From: an uncultured Porphyromonadaceae bacterium
GTDB taxonomy: Bacteria; Bacteroidota; Bacteroidia; Bacteroidales; Muribaculaceae
Length of the DNA: 64,000 nt
Assembly: GCA_905198125.1 (NCBI GenBank)
Contig: CAJKBH010000004.1
Coordinates: 47,586-111,585, forward strand
Reading direction: 5' to 3'
A model generated the notes under the pieces. The model was given only the letters and a program-made list of their open reading frames with translations, made no database searches and had not been told where the DNA came from. Positions 26,629 through 35,349 of this stretch are shown here, in pieces. The stretch's first letter is position 1. Every line of letters begins with the position of its first letter. Made by a program: the position numbers and the translations under genes.

Positions 26629-28742
26629 CCATGAAGCGACTTCTGCATATTCTGATTTTCAGCATGGCGGCTGCCGGTTGTTTCGGGCAGCAAAAGTCAT
26701 GGACTGCCGACAATGGCAACGGCACATATACCAATCCTCTGTTCTACGATGAATTCTCAGACCCGGATCTGATCAGAGTGGGCGACTCGTTCTATCTGAC
26801 CGGCACGACCATGCATTGCAATCCCGGCCTCGTAGTCTTGAAATCCAAGGACCTTGTCAACTGGGACTTCTGCAGCTACGCTTTCGACCGGATTGACATT
26901 GACGACGACCGCTTCAGACTCAAAAACGGCAAAGAGGCATACGGCCAGGGAATCTGGGCTCCATGCATCCGTTATCATGACGGCAAGTTCTATATATTCT
27001 CGAATATCAACGGAATCGGAATGCAGGTTTTTGTATCGGACAAGCCTGAAGGGCCATGGACTCACTATAATCTCGGCGGCGCCATCCATGACCTGTCTGT
27101 TTTGTTTGACAATGGCAAGATCTATGCCGTCTATGGCTACGACGAAGTACACTGCATCGAAATCAAGCCGGATTTCAGCGGTTACGTGGAAGATAGCGAC
27201 CGTTGTATAATTCCGCGTGGCAATACCATGGGCGAAGGACATCATATCTATAAGATTGACGGGAAATATTACATCATCAGTGCCGATTATTCACCGATGG
27301 GACGCATGATTTGCGCGCGCTCAAACAGTTTGTTCGGTCCGTACGAGACAGCTGTCATAAGTTGTCGCGAGACACTTGGAACCGAACATTCCACATGGGC
27401 TCTCGATATTCCCATGGACGGCGCGATGCCGGAAGCGGGCAAGTGGCGTCTCAAGACCGGCAAGCCGGATGCCGACAACATGGGATGCGCCACTCTGCAC
27501 CAGGGTGGCATCGTGCAGCTTGAAAACGGTGACTGGTGGGGCTTCTCAATGCTTGACTTTCTGGCAGTGGGACGCACTACATGTCTCTCACCGGTGACAT
27601 GGGTGGATGGCTGGCCTTATTTTGGTCTGCCCGGAAATCTCGGTCGCTCTCCAAGAACCTGGTTCAAGCCGGCGGTCAGCAATTCGGTCAAGCCACATGC
27701 TCCTTATGACAGGTGTGACGACTTCGACGGCGGAAAACTTAAACCCGTGTGGCAATGGAACCATCTCCCTGACGATGACAAATGGTCGTTGCGGAAAGGC
27801 AAATTACGCCTGAACACAAGTCCGGCCAAGGATCTGTATTGGGCCAGAAACACACTGACTCAACGTGGAATAGGTCCTGTGTCAATATCGACAGTGACTC
27901 TCGACGCCGCACATCTCAAAGATGGAGACATCGCCGGCCTGGCGTTGCTTAATATCCCTTACGAATGGGTCGGAGTAGAGATGCGCGACGGCAAAAGATT
28001 CCTGAGCTATTATGATCTCGGATGCGATTCAACCATCGAAAAGCGACTGCCTTCCGACAAGGTCTTTCTGAGAGTGACCGGTGACTTCGAGCATGAATGG
28101 GCGCAGTTCAGTTTCAGCACGGATGGCGAGACATATCAGGAAATAGGACAACGCGTGGTTGTGCCATATCAGACAAAGACTTTCCAGGGAGCCCGTGTCT
28201 CTCTGTTTGCCTTCAACCGCAAGGGTAAGAAAGGAGGATATGCCGAATTTGACGATTTCACTGTGGAAGAGCCCCTCGCCGACCGTAGCGGCAATATCCC
28301 GACCGGTAAAACGATATGTGTCACGAATCTTGCAAACGGTCATCGTATGCAGGCTCACGACCGTCGGATGGTCTTGTCAGTATGGCAGGGCGATCCTGAT
28401 TACGAGTCTGACAATTGCCGCTTCCTGGTTCATGACCGAGGCAATGGCAAGGTCGTGCTCGAGGCTGCGAACGGCAAGGGTTTCGTCTCTGTCTATGGCC
28501 GGGGGCTCTCGGGAGATCTGCGACTGTCGCCTTGTGAAACCGACGACTGTCTGTTTATGTGGCAGGACATGCTTCACAATCAATTCATGCTGCTCTCGCT
28601 GAAAACAAACCGTTATGTGGGACTTGACCCTCGTTCGGGAGAACCATACGCAGCAGATTGGCCCGGAACTTCGGCCGGACGGCGTGGCGGCACTGTGTTT
28701 GAATGGTCAGACAAGTCCTCCGCCTTGGCTACACCTCGATGA
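26625..28742 (+). CDS. GH43-family glycosidase with concanavalin-like and beta-trefoil (fascin-like) C-terminal domains
   Basis: 705 aa. ATG 26625 overlaps the previous TGA (ATGA), suggesting translational coupling; ATG 26631 is an alternative. The catalytic propeller (about 35-335) has Asp46 (EFSDPDLI), Asp156 (AIHDLSVL) and Glu204 (MGEGHHIYK), the arrangement of beta-xylosidase/arabinofuranosidase subfamilies. About 360-555 is the DUF1349/GH43-C2-like jelly roll typical of GH43 beta-xylosidases (CDDFDGGKLKPVWQWNHLP). The last 140 residues contain repeats such as VTNLANGHRMQAH, VVLEAANGKGFVSVYG and MLLSLKTNRYVGLDP, which look like a fascin- or AbfB-type beta-trefoil. Three different domains make it the most elaborate enzyme here. 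Confidence 0.88.
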   Translation: MTMKRLLHILIFSMAAAGCFGQQKSWTADNGNGTYTNPLFYDEFSDPDLIRVGDSFYLTGTTMHCNPGLVVLKSKDLVNWDFCSYAFDRIDIDDDRFRLKNGKEAYGQGIWAPCIRYHDGKFYIFSNINGIGMQVFVSDKPEGPWTHYNLGGAIHDLSVLFDNGKIYAVYGYDEVHCIEIKPDFSGYVEDSDRCIIPRGNTMGEGHHIYKIDGKYYIISADYSPMGRMICARSNSLFGPYETAVISCRETLGTEHSTWALDIPMDGAMPEAGKWRLKTGKPDADNMGCATLHQGGIVQLENGDWWGFSMLDFLAVGRTTCLSPVTWVDGWPYFGLPGNLGRSPRTWFKPAVSNSVKPHAPYDRCDDFDGGKLKPVWQWNHLPDDDKWSLRKGKLRLNTSPAKDLYWARNTLTQRGIGPVSISTVTLDAAHLKDGDIAGLALLNIPYEWVGVEMRDGKRFLSYYDLGCDSTIEKRLPSDKVFLRVTGDFEHEWAQFSFSTDGETYQEIGQRVVVPYQTKTFQGARVSLFAFNRKGKKGGYAEFDDFTVEEPLADRSGNIPTGKTICVTNLANGHRMQAHDRRMVLSVWQGDPDYESDNCRFLVHDRGNGKVVLEAANGKGFVSVYGRGLSGDLRLSPCETDDCLFMWQDMLHNQFMLLSLKTNRYVGLDPRSGEPYAADWPGTSAGRRGGTVFEWSDKSSALATPR

Positions 28743-28782
28743 ATGATCATACCGGACCCAATTAGTGAATATCTGTCAGACT

Positions 28783-30303
28783 ATGAAACTATATATCATT
28801 CTGCCCGTTCTCCTGTTATCTCTCTTCGGGAATGCGTCATACGCTGTCGAAAAGGTCGAACAATGGAGAATTTTTGAAAAAACATACCGGCTCAAGGCCA
28901 ACGGAAACCCCTTCGACGATGTGAAGTTGAAAGCTACGTTCATAAATGGACGGGACACTGTCAGTGTCAAGGGTTTTTATGACGGTTCAGATATGTTCAA
29001 GGTCAGGTTCATGCCCGACAAGCCCGGATTGTGGAAATATCGTGTGTCGTTCGTCGGCACCAATCATAAGGCAAAGAATGGTCTGTTGGAATGTGTGCCG
29101 GCCACAACAGGCAATCATGGACCGGTCACTGCCGACTCTGTAGGATTTGCATACGCCGACGGAACAAGATACATCCCCTTCGGAACTACTTGTTATGCCT
29201 GGGCCAATCAGAGCGACGATCTGAAAAGAGAGACTATTGAAACACTCGGTGGAAGCTGTTTCAACAAATTGCGCATGTGTGTGTTTCCCAAAAGTTATGA
29301 CTGGAACCACAATGAACCTGAGCTTTATCCATTTGAAGGAGAACCGGGGAACTGGGACTTCTCCAGACTGAATCCCGCCTATTTCAGAAACATCGAGCGG
29401 TGTGTCGCCTCTCTTGACTCTCTCGGTATCGAGGCCGACATAATTGTGTTTCATCCTTACGACCGCTGGGGGTTCAGCTCTATCGGTCCGGCTGAGCGCG
29501 AACGTTACATGCAATATCTGATCTCCCGGCTGGGGGCTTGGAAAAATGTGTGGTGGAGCATGGCCAACGAATATGATTTCATGAACGCCTACACTGAACT
29601 GGACTGGAAACGCCATCTTGAGTTCTTTGCGACCAACGATCCCTATAACCACTTGAGAAGCATCCACAATGGTGTGAAATTATACGATCACAACGACCCT
29701 AATGTGACACATGTCAGCATTCAGGCCCCGGATACCGAAAATGCCGGCAACCTGTGTAGCAAGTATGGCAAACCGGTAATTTATGACGAATGTCGCTATG
29801 AAGGGAATATTCCTTGGGTTTGGGGTACGCTCTCGGGCGAAGAAATGCTGCAGAAGTTCTGGAACGGATTCCTTTCCGGTGGCTTTGTGGGCCATGGCGA
29901 GGTGTTATTGTCCGACAACTCCATAGCTCCCGAAAAGTCCGACGAAGTCCTATGGTGGTCAAAGGGTGGAGCGCTCCGGGGCAAAAGTCCCGAACGCATC
30001 GGATTTCTCAGGAAAATTCTTGAGAAGCTTCCCGGAGCAGGCAACCCTGTGAAGGGAATTACCGGATGGCAGAATTATCCCGCTCTCGGGTGTGACAATA
30101 AATGGTTCCTTATATACACCGGCCGCGACATACACTGCCAGATGGTGCTTGAGCTCCCCGACAATTCGGATTACAAAATCTCACTGATCGACACCTGGAA
30201 CATGGAGATCACTCCTGTTGAGGGGCTGTTCCGAGGTCGCTCCTTAGTGCCGATAAAGGAGATTCCCTATATGGCCATCCTTATAACAGCAGCAAACGAT
30301 TGA
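28783..30303 (+). CDS. DUF5060/DUF5605-type putative glycoside hydrolase
   Basis: 506 aa from ATG 28783 (a GTG six codons upstream is possible). Signal peptide 1-21. Residues about 23-108 form an Ig-like DUF5060 domain (EKTYRLKANGNPFDDVKLKA, FMPDKPGLWKYRVSF). A TIM barrel follows, starting at RYIPFGTTCYAW. Putative catalytic Glu residues are Glu263 at the end of strand 4 (WWSMANEYDF) and Glu336 at strand 7 (PVIYDECRYEG), the clan GH-A pattern. The C-terminal 80 residues are a DUF5605-like sandwich. The family is commonly found with plant cell-wall enzymes, but I do not know a proven substrate. PUL context suggests an exo- or debranching activity. Confidence 0.78.
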   Translation: MKLYIILPVLLLSLFGNASYAVEKVEQWRIFEKTYRLKANGNPFDDVKLKATFINGRDTVSVKGFYDGSDMFKVRFMPDKPGLWKYRVSFVGTNHKAKNGLLECVPATTGNHGPVTADSVGFAYADGTRYIPFGTTCYAWANQSDDLKRETIETLGGSCFNKLRMCVFPKSYDWNHNEPELYPFEGEPGNWDFSRLNPAYFRNIERCVASLDSLGIEADIIVFHPYDRWGFSSIGPAERERYMQYLISRLGAWKNVWWSMANEYDFMNAYTELDWKRHLEFFATNDPYNHLRSIHNGVKLYDHNDPNVTHVSIQAPDTENAGNLCSKYGKPVIYDECRYEGNIPWVWGTLSGEEMLQKFWNGFLSGGFVGHGEVLLSDNSIAPEKSDEVLWWSKGGALRGKSPERIGFLRKILEKLPGAGNPVKGITGWQNYPALGCDNKWFLIYTGRDIHCQMVLELPDNSDYKISLIDTWNMEITPVEGLFRGRSLVPIKEIPYMAILITAAND

Positions 30304-30355
30304 TTAAGTTATATACTATTATTAACCAATTTTTATTAACCTAAATTTTAACAGA

Positions 30356-31231
30356 ATGATTAAACATCTTCTACTCGCCGTCGCAGCATCTGCGACACTG
30401 TTCACGGCCAATGCCGCGGAATCCCGTGTCTTGTGGGAAAACACCGAAGGCGTATCGCTTTCATGGGGTAACGGTGGTGTCGAAATCACCCCTGAAGCAT
30501 GCGCCGATTTCACACCCGGAGGCAAAATCGAGGTAACAATTGACAAACAGGATGGAGCAGTGCTGAATCTAAGCTACAACAAACCGGTAGACGGCTGGAC
30601 TGCATTGATCCAGTTCGGGCTCGGGAGCGAGAATTCCGGGACAGCTTCTGTCACTCTTCTCAAGTCGCAGGTGGATATCATGAAGAATTATGGTTTCCTG
30701 CCGTTCGGTTTCAATGTCACCATCCATAAAATCGTATACGTGCCTTCTGACATCGAGGCTAACGACAATACAATCTGGGTCGGACCGCACAGCTTCAAAG
30801 ATGGCGGTTTCAAAGAATTTCCCGCAGGTCTGTTCTCGAATGCCAAGGCAGACGACAAGCTTGTGTGCATGATCTCCGAAGACGCGGGCCATTATATCAA
30901 ACTCCTGTTTGGTGGATGGGGTGGCACTGAAATCAATACTACTGATAATCCTGACAGATTCACCAGTACAGCGAACTCTATCACGGTGACTCTCACTCAG
31001 GAAAATGTCGATAAGCTGAAAGCCACCGGTCTTGTGATCCAAGCCACCGGTTTTGTTCTCGATCAGCTCCTGCTGGTTCCTGACAATACAACGGGCGCCA
31101 CGAACCTTGTCATTGAAAACAATGACTGCGCTGTGGAATATTACAACCTTCAGGGAGTCCGCGTAAGCAATCCCGAGAACGGAATCTTTATCCGCCGTCA
31201 AGGCAACAAAACAATCAAAGTGATCAAATAA
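30356..31231 (+). CDS. Secreted two-repeat protein of unknown function with a sorting-domain-like C-terminus
   Basis: 291 aa. Signal peptide 1-20 (SATLFTANAAES). The mature part shows two related halves of about 105 residues: the first ends NVTIHKIVYVP, the second ends GFVLDQLLLVP, and both have a central hydrophobic-aromatic strand (WTALIQFGLG against IKLLFGGWGG). This looks like a duplicated beta-sandwich, possibly carbohydrate-binding. The last 32 residues (VEYYNLQGVRVSN, then ENGIFIRR...KTIKVIK) resemble the C-terminal domain that directs proteins to the type IX secretion system. It is last in the PUL, 52 nt after the DUF5060 gene and followed by a terminator. I do not recognise the family. 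Confidence 0.75.
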   Translation: MIKHLLLAVAASATLFTANAAESRVLWENTEGVSLSWGNGGVEITPEACADFTPGGKIEVTIDKQDGAVLNLSYNKPVDGWTALIQFGLGSENSGTASVTLLKSQVDIMKNYGFLPFGFNVTIHKIVYVPSDIEANDNTIWVGPHSFKDGGFKEFPAGLFSNAKADDKLVCMISEDAGHYIKLLFGGWGGTEINTTDNPDRFTSTANSITVTLTQENVDKLKATGLVIQATGFVLDQLLLVPDNTTGATNLVIENNDCAVEYYNLQGVRVSNPENGIFIRRQGNKTIKVIK

Positions 31232-31269
31232 CGAGTCTGAGGAATCTCACTTCAGGAACTAACACTCAC

Positions 31270-31303
31270 AGGCCCCATTCCGCCACTTGCAGGATGGGGC
31301 CTT
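31270..31303 (+). terminator. Terminator at the end of the PUL
   Basis: AGGCCCCAT (31270-31278) pairs with ATGGGGCCT (31294-31302) around a short loop, followed by TTT. It lies 39 nt after the last PUL gene. The U run is short, but the stem is GC-rich. Confidence 0.75.
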
Positions 31304-31380
31304 TACCATCAATTGCACTCGTCTATGTCTCTAAAGAGCCGTTTCGGCACAACTTTATTTGCTTTTTCCCTCCCTTTCCA

Positions 31381-31462
31381 TTGAAAAGGAGAACAGGAGC
31401 AGGCTCGACTGGAGGGGCGACATCCCCGTCGGCCATGGTTTTTTGACAGGAGAACTGGAGTC
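31381..31462. repeat. Single degenerate copy of the dispersed REP-like element
   Basis: AGGAGAACAGGAG, then ACTGGAGGGGCGAC at 31408 with a GTCGGCC partner, then TTTTTTGACAGGAGAACTGG. The same order of parts occurs three times in tandem at 40310-40543, and the palindromic core matches 37696-37722 (reverse strand) at 24 of 27 positions. The rest of the 395-nt gap (31304-31626) shows nothing else clear. Confidence 0.65.
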
Positions 31463-31626
31463 AGCTGGGCAATAGGGATGATTGCGTTTCTCCCGAACCC
31501 ATCTATTGATTGAGCATGCAAAAGTAATATATTGAACCAATGCCAGAATACGCTGTACTCGACAAAAATACAATAAAAAAACGAATAATGCCCTATCTCA
31601 GTGTGGCAAAGCGCGGACTCTGTACG

Positions 31627-32325
31627 TTACATCTGGCGCAGGTTGTATTTCTTGCAGAAAGCCGCGAGATCGGCGAGCGGCATGCGGAGGCCGTGAAGGC
31701 GTGTGCGGCAGGCCCGGATGGAGTTGAAATACATATCGTCCGACTCACACTGCATATAATCCTTGAACTCCCCGGCCTTTTTATTCTTACTGACTAAATT
31801 CAGGAACTGCGGAAGTTTCGCCGGCATTATCCTGCAGCAGTAGCTGGTGCCGTCATACATCGAGACCACTATCAGCTGATGCGTTTTTGAGCCCGGCCCT
31901 TCAGTGACAGGCATCTTGCCGCGGACCGTTATGTTCAGTTCTCCGGGAAACGCCGCATTGACACGCCGCATATAATCCCTGAATGCGCGGCCGTGGGCGC
32001 TTGTGTCGTGTATCCCGTTTTGAATTATGTACTGGTGTATCATCTCGTGCACCAGAGTCTCGTCGACCTCGCGCACGGACATATCCTGCGATTTCCGATA
32101 AAGTATGATTCTGTCGTAAAAGCGGCCGTTCACGCCATCGCCCATCCTCAGCCTTGTCTTCGAAGTTATATATTTCCTGTGAAACAGACCTTCGTACGAT
32201 TTACCCGCCTTCCTCACGGCAAAATCCACCGCCCGGAATCCCCTCGCATCCCATATCCCGGCCTCCGCTATCCTCCACTTCCAATACGCATGCCTCCCCC
32301 TCAGATATTCCACGTTAAGTTCCAT
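31627..32325 (-). CDS. SprT-like zinc metalloprotease domain protein
   Basis: 232 aa from ATG 32325 (MELNVEYLRGRH...), chosen because it lies 4 nt after the stop of the upstream gene; a longer frame would overlap that gene. The zinc-protease motif is VHEMIHQYIIQNG, with two His and the Glu of HExxH, and a third ligand is likely the His of SAHGRAFRDYM. This is the signature of SprT/SPRTN-like proteins. The C-terminal half (about 150-232) lacks the CxxC pairs of a zinc ribbon. Eukaryotic SPRTN removes DNA-protein crosslinks; the bacterial role is mostly undefined. Codon use is GC-rich like the neighbourhood, unlike the upstream gene. Confidence 0.85.
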   Translation of the reverse strand: MELNVEYLRGRHAYWKWRIAEAGIWDARGFRAVDFAVRKAGKSYEGLFHRKYITSKTRLRMGDGVNGRFYDRIILYRKSQDMSVREVDETLVHEMIHQYIIQNGIHDTSAHGRAFRDYMRRVNAAFPGELNITVRGKMPVTEGPGSKTHQLIVVSMYDGTSYCCRIMPAKLPQFLNLVSKNKKAGEFKDYMQCESDDMYFNSIRACRTRLHGLRMPLADLAAFCKKYNLRQM

Positions 32326-32329
32326 AAAT

Positions 32330-33202
32330 CTACTCAGTCGGGTCGAGCTCCGCATCTTTATCCGACATCTCAATGGGTTTTATATTTGAGGGGAGTATAT
32401 AATCTGATGCTTTCGCTGATGAAATCACACTCCTTCCTAACTGAGACTCCAGTTTGTCTCTGGCAGCCCTTGCGACATCACCACCCTTTTGGGCGATAGC
32501 GGCATTTTCTTTATAGCCAATAGGGTCCTTGTCTTTAGACAATTCGGTGGCAGATGCCTCTGCAAGCGTATTGAGAGCTAACTCAATATTGGTCATATTA
32601 TCTCTTAGATTTTCTTTCCTTAGACCTTTGTAATGCTTATATTCCCTTGTGCTTTTATCACTCCATTGACGAGTTATTATATCCGTAAGGGTAGCAAACT
32701 GAACACCTTCATTCATACCACCTCGCCTCCATTCATCTGTCAATGCCTTACGAACTTCTATAGAACGGATTCGCTGATTTATCCAATTTTCTGAATATCC
32801 CAACCGTCGATAATCATACATAGCCTGATCTATCGAAAGTTCCGGATCTTGCATTTGGTCAAGGCGTTGCTTGGCAACATTTGCAATCCACATCTTGAAC
32901 GGTTCCGCTTTTGGAGAAGGTATTGACTGGATAAGACGAAATAATTGTTGAGTATCAACCACATCAGTCATTCTCATTTTCCCATCGGCAGCCTTAAGTT
33001 TCAAACCGTGACAATTTGTCACGGTTTCATTTCCTTCCTGTTTAAGACGCTGTTTCAATTTGCGCCAATAAACCGTAGGTGAAACGCTGTCTGTAAGTAT
33101 CCCTATAACATCTACTACTGAAAAATACCACTCTTCTGCGGATTCATCCCAAACAGTTCGAACCTTACGGTCTTCAAAAATTTGAATACTTTGTAATTTC
33201 AT
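32330..33202 (-). CDS. Bro-N domain protein with DinD-like C-terminus
   Basis: 290 aa from ATG 33202 (MKLQSIQIFEDRKVRTVW); a TTG five codons upstream is less likely. The N-terminal 110 residues are a Bro-N/antirepressor domain (EEWYFSVVDVIGILTDSVS, then DTQQLFRLIQSIPSPKAEPF). The C-terminal part (HYKGLRKENLRDNMTNIELA, ENAAIAQKGGDVARAARDKL) resembles, from memory, the end of E. coli DinD, a damage-induced RecA inhibitor. GC is strikingly low (17 of 60 bases in line 32581-32640 by hand count) against about 60-70% in the adjacent cls gene, so it is probably a recent arrival. It ends 4 nt before the SprT-like start. Confidence 0.82.
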   Translation of the reverse strand: MKLQSIQIFEDRKVRTVWDESAEEWYFSVVDVIGILTDSVSPTVYWRKLKQRLKQEGNETVTNCHGLKLKAADGKMRMTDVVDTQQLFRLIQSIPSPKAEPFKMWIANVAKQRLDQMQDPELSIDQAMYDYRRLGYSENWINQRIRSIEVRKALTDEWRRGGMNEGVQFATLTDIITRQWSDKSTREYKHYKGLRKENLRDNMTNIELALNTLAEASATELSKDKDPIGYKENAAIAQKGGDVARAARDKLESQLGRSVISSAKASDYILPSNIKPIEMSDKDAELDPTE

Positions 33203-33302
33203 TTTATCGCTTTTCAAAACTATTGTTACTAATTCTTGTTATTCATGAACTCCAAACTATGATCCATCAATATCCGTACGGGAGAATTCATTAAATATGT
33301 CT

Positions 33303-34727
33303 TTACAGGATCGGGGAGACGAGGCGGATCACCGACTCCCAGGCGCGCTGCAGGGCCGGGCGGCGGTGCCAGGCGGCGTAGCTGAGGCGGGTGCACGAGC
33401 CCATGTCGCGGAAGAAGATGTCGCGCATCTCGCGGTTCAGTTCCTTGTCGTAGATCAGCAGGTTACATTCAAAGTTATTCTCGAAGCTGCGGAAATCAAA
33501 GTTTGTCGAGCCGGTGGTCACTAAGTTGTCGTCTATTATCATGGTCTTGGCATGGAGCATGCCGGGATTGTACAGATACACCTTGATGCCGGCCTTCAGG
33601 CACTGCGTCACATACGAGAACGAGGCATACTGCAGCATGCGGCTGTCGCCGGAACGCGGTATCATGATGCGCACGTCTATCTTGGACAGCGCGGCGGCCT
33701 CCAGGGCCTTCTGCAACGCATCCGTAGGCAGAAAATAGGGCGTCTGTATGTATATCGACTTGCGGGCCAGCGATATGGCCTTAAGGAATACTAATGACAG
33801 GTTGTCCCACTGGCTCATCGGGCCTGAGGTGACCAACTGCATTCCCACTCCGGACCGGATGCGCGCCGGTTCCATCTTCGGGAACTCCAATGGCCGCGGC
33901 TGCTTCAGATAGTTCCAGTCTACGATGAACGAGAAAATCAGCGACTCCACGATGTCGCCCTCCACGCGCAGATGCGTGTCGCGCCATGGCTGTGCACCCT
34001 TCGTGCCGGTGTCGTAACGGTCGGCGATGTTCATGCCGCCTATGTAGCCCACCCTGTTGTCTATTATCGCCATCTTGCGGTGGTTGCGCCAGTTCAGACG
34101 GTTGGCCAGTTGCGGGAAGTTGACGCGGAAGAAGGGATGCGTGTCCACGCCCGCCTTCTCCATCTCGCGCCAGAACGAATTGCTGGACGAGAACGAGCCG
34201 ATGTGGTCGTACATCACCTTGACCTGTACCCCTGCCATCGCCCGCTCCTTGAGTATCTCAGCTATCTCATGGCCGATATGGTCGTCCATAAAAATGTAAT
34301 ACTGCATGAATATCGACTCGCGGGCATTGCGCAGGTCGTGTTTCAGCGCCTCGAACTTGGTGGAGCCGGAAGTGAATATCTTGGCGCTGTTGTTGACGCT
34401 GTACACGGCCGAGGCTATGTTCCGCGCCAGTTTCATCAGCGACTTCTCGCCCGGATCCAGCCGTTGCGAGTCCAGGTCTACCGTACGTGTGGTCATGGCC
34501 GTGGCCATGCGCCGCTTGTTGTGGCGCGACACCATGCGGCGTCCTCGCAACGACCGCCCGAAGAATATGTAGAACACCAGTCCGACTACCGGCAGGAATA
34601 TCAACGCTATCACCCACGACAGCGAACGGATGGGATTGCGGTTCTCCCTGAGAACCACAATGATGGCCGATGCTATCGTAACCACGTACAGCACCATCAG
34701 CATCGTATCCAGCCATCCCGGTATCAT
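33303..34727 (-). CDS. cls: Cardiolipin synthase
   Basis: 474 aa. Two N-terminal membrane helices (about 8-25 and 36-54) are followed by two phospholipase-D domains, each with an HxKxxxxD motif: HRKMAIIDNRVGYIGGMN near 218-235 and HAKTMIIDDNLVTTGSTNFD near 395-415. Together they form one active site that condenses two phosphatidylglycerol molecules to cardiolipin at the inner membrane. Length and layout are normal for the bacterial family. It is last of the ung/plug/DUF3109 group, 25 nt after DUF3109, with a short stretch of the TAAACT-type repeat between them. Confidence 0.95.
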   Translation of the reverse strand: MIPGWLDTMLMVLYVVTIASAIIVVLRENRNPIRSLSWVIALIFLPVVGLVFYIFFGRSLRGRRMVSRHNKRRMATAMTTRTVDLDSQRLDPGEKSLMKLARNIASAVYSVNNSAKIFTSGSTKFEALKHDLRNARESIFMQYYIFMDDHIGHEIAEILKERAMAGVQVKVMYDHIGSFSSSNSFWREMEKAGVDTHPFFRVNFPQLANRLNWRNHRKMAIIDNRVGYIGGMNIADRYDTGTKGAQPWRDTHLRVEGDIVESLIFSFIVDWNYLKQPRPLEFPKMEPARIRSGVGMQLVTSGPMSQWDNLSLVFLKAISLARKSIYIQTPYFLPTDALQKALEAAALSKIDVRIMIPRSGDSRMLQYASFSYVTQCLKAGIKVYLYNPGMLHAKTMIIDDNLVTTGSTNFDFRSFENNFECNLLIYDKELNREMRDIFFRDMGSCTRLSYAAWHRRPALQRAWESVIRLVSPIL

Positions 34728-34752
34728 AATATCTAAACTTTAAACTCAAACC

Positions 34753-35349
34753 TTAAACCATCATTCCCTTCTGCCGCAGATATTCCTTGGCGGTAAAATC
34801 CAGCTCGTCGTACCATTCCTGACCGAAGCGTGCCACAAGCGGACCTTTCAGGAACTCGTATGCCCTGACCCCGAGCTTGCGGCCTAACTTCTCGGCCGGG
34901 CGGCAAATCTTCCACCTGTGCAGGTTCACGGCGGTAAAGCCGTCGTACTCCTTGAGCCGCACGGGATAGAGGCGGCAGCTGATGGGTTTCACGTCATGGT
35001 CCAGCGTGCCGGCACGCAACGCCTTTTCAAGAGCGCACACACACATACCGTTTGCCTCGCGCGCGGTGAAGGCGCATTCGCATCCGTTCACTAAGGCCGT
35101 GACGCGATCGCCCTCGCGGTCCAGATAGTCAACGCCGTTCTCCCTCACCTCGCGTACGGCGGCGGGACTCATCATCGGCTCCACTATGTCCAGCACCTCG
35201 GCTATGCGCTCGCTCTCCTCCTTGGTGACGGGGGCACCCTCGTCGCCGTCAATGCAACAGGCGCCGAGGCAAGCGTCAAGATCGCATACGAAGTAGCGCT
35301 CTATCAGGTCCAGACTCACCAATGTATCTTGTATCTGCAACATACTCAT
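34753..35349 (-). CDS. DUF3109 family protein (Cys-rich)
   Basis: 198 aa from ATG 35349, which overlaps the TGA of the upstream plug gene (ATGA); ATG 35343 is an alternative. Cysteines are spaced as in this family: CDLDACLGACC near 20-30, then CECAF, CVCALE and PISCRLYPVR, suggesting a metal or iron-sulfur site related to YkgJ-type proteins. No signal or membrane segment is visible, so it is probably cytoplasmic. Function is unknown. The end is KEYLRQKGMMV. Confidence 0.85.
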   Translation of the reverse strand: MSMLQIQDTLVSLDLIERYFVCDLDACLGACCIDGDEGAPVTKEESERIAEVLDIVEPMMSPAAVREVRENGVDYLDREGDRVTALVNGCECAFTAREANGMCVCALEKALRAGTLDHDVKPISCRLYPVRLKEYDGFTAVNLHRWKICRPAEKLGRKLGVRAYEFLKGPLVARFGQEWYDELDFTAKEYLRQKGMMV

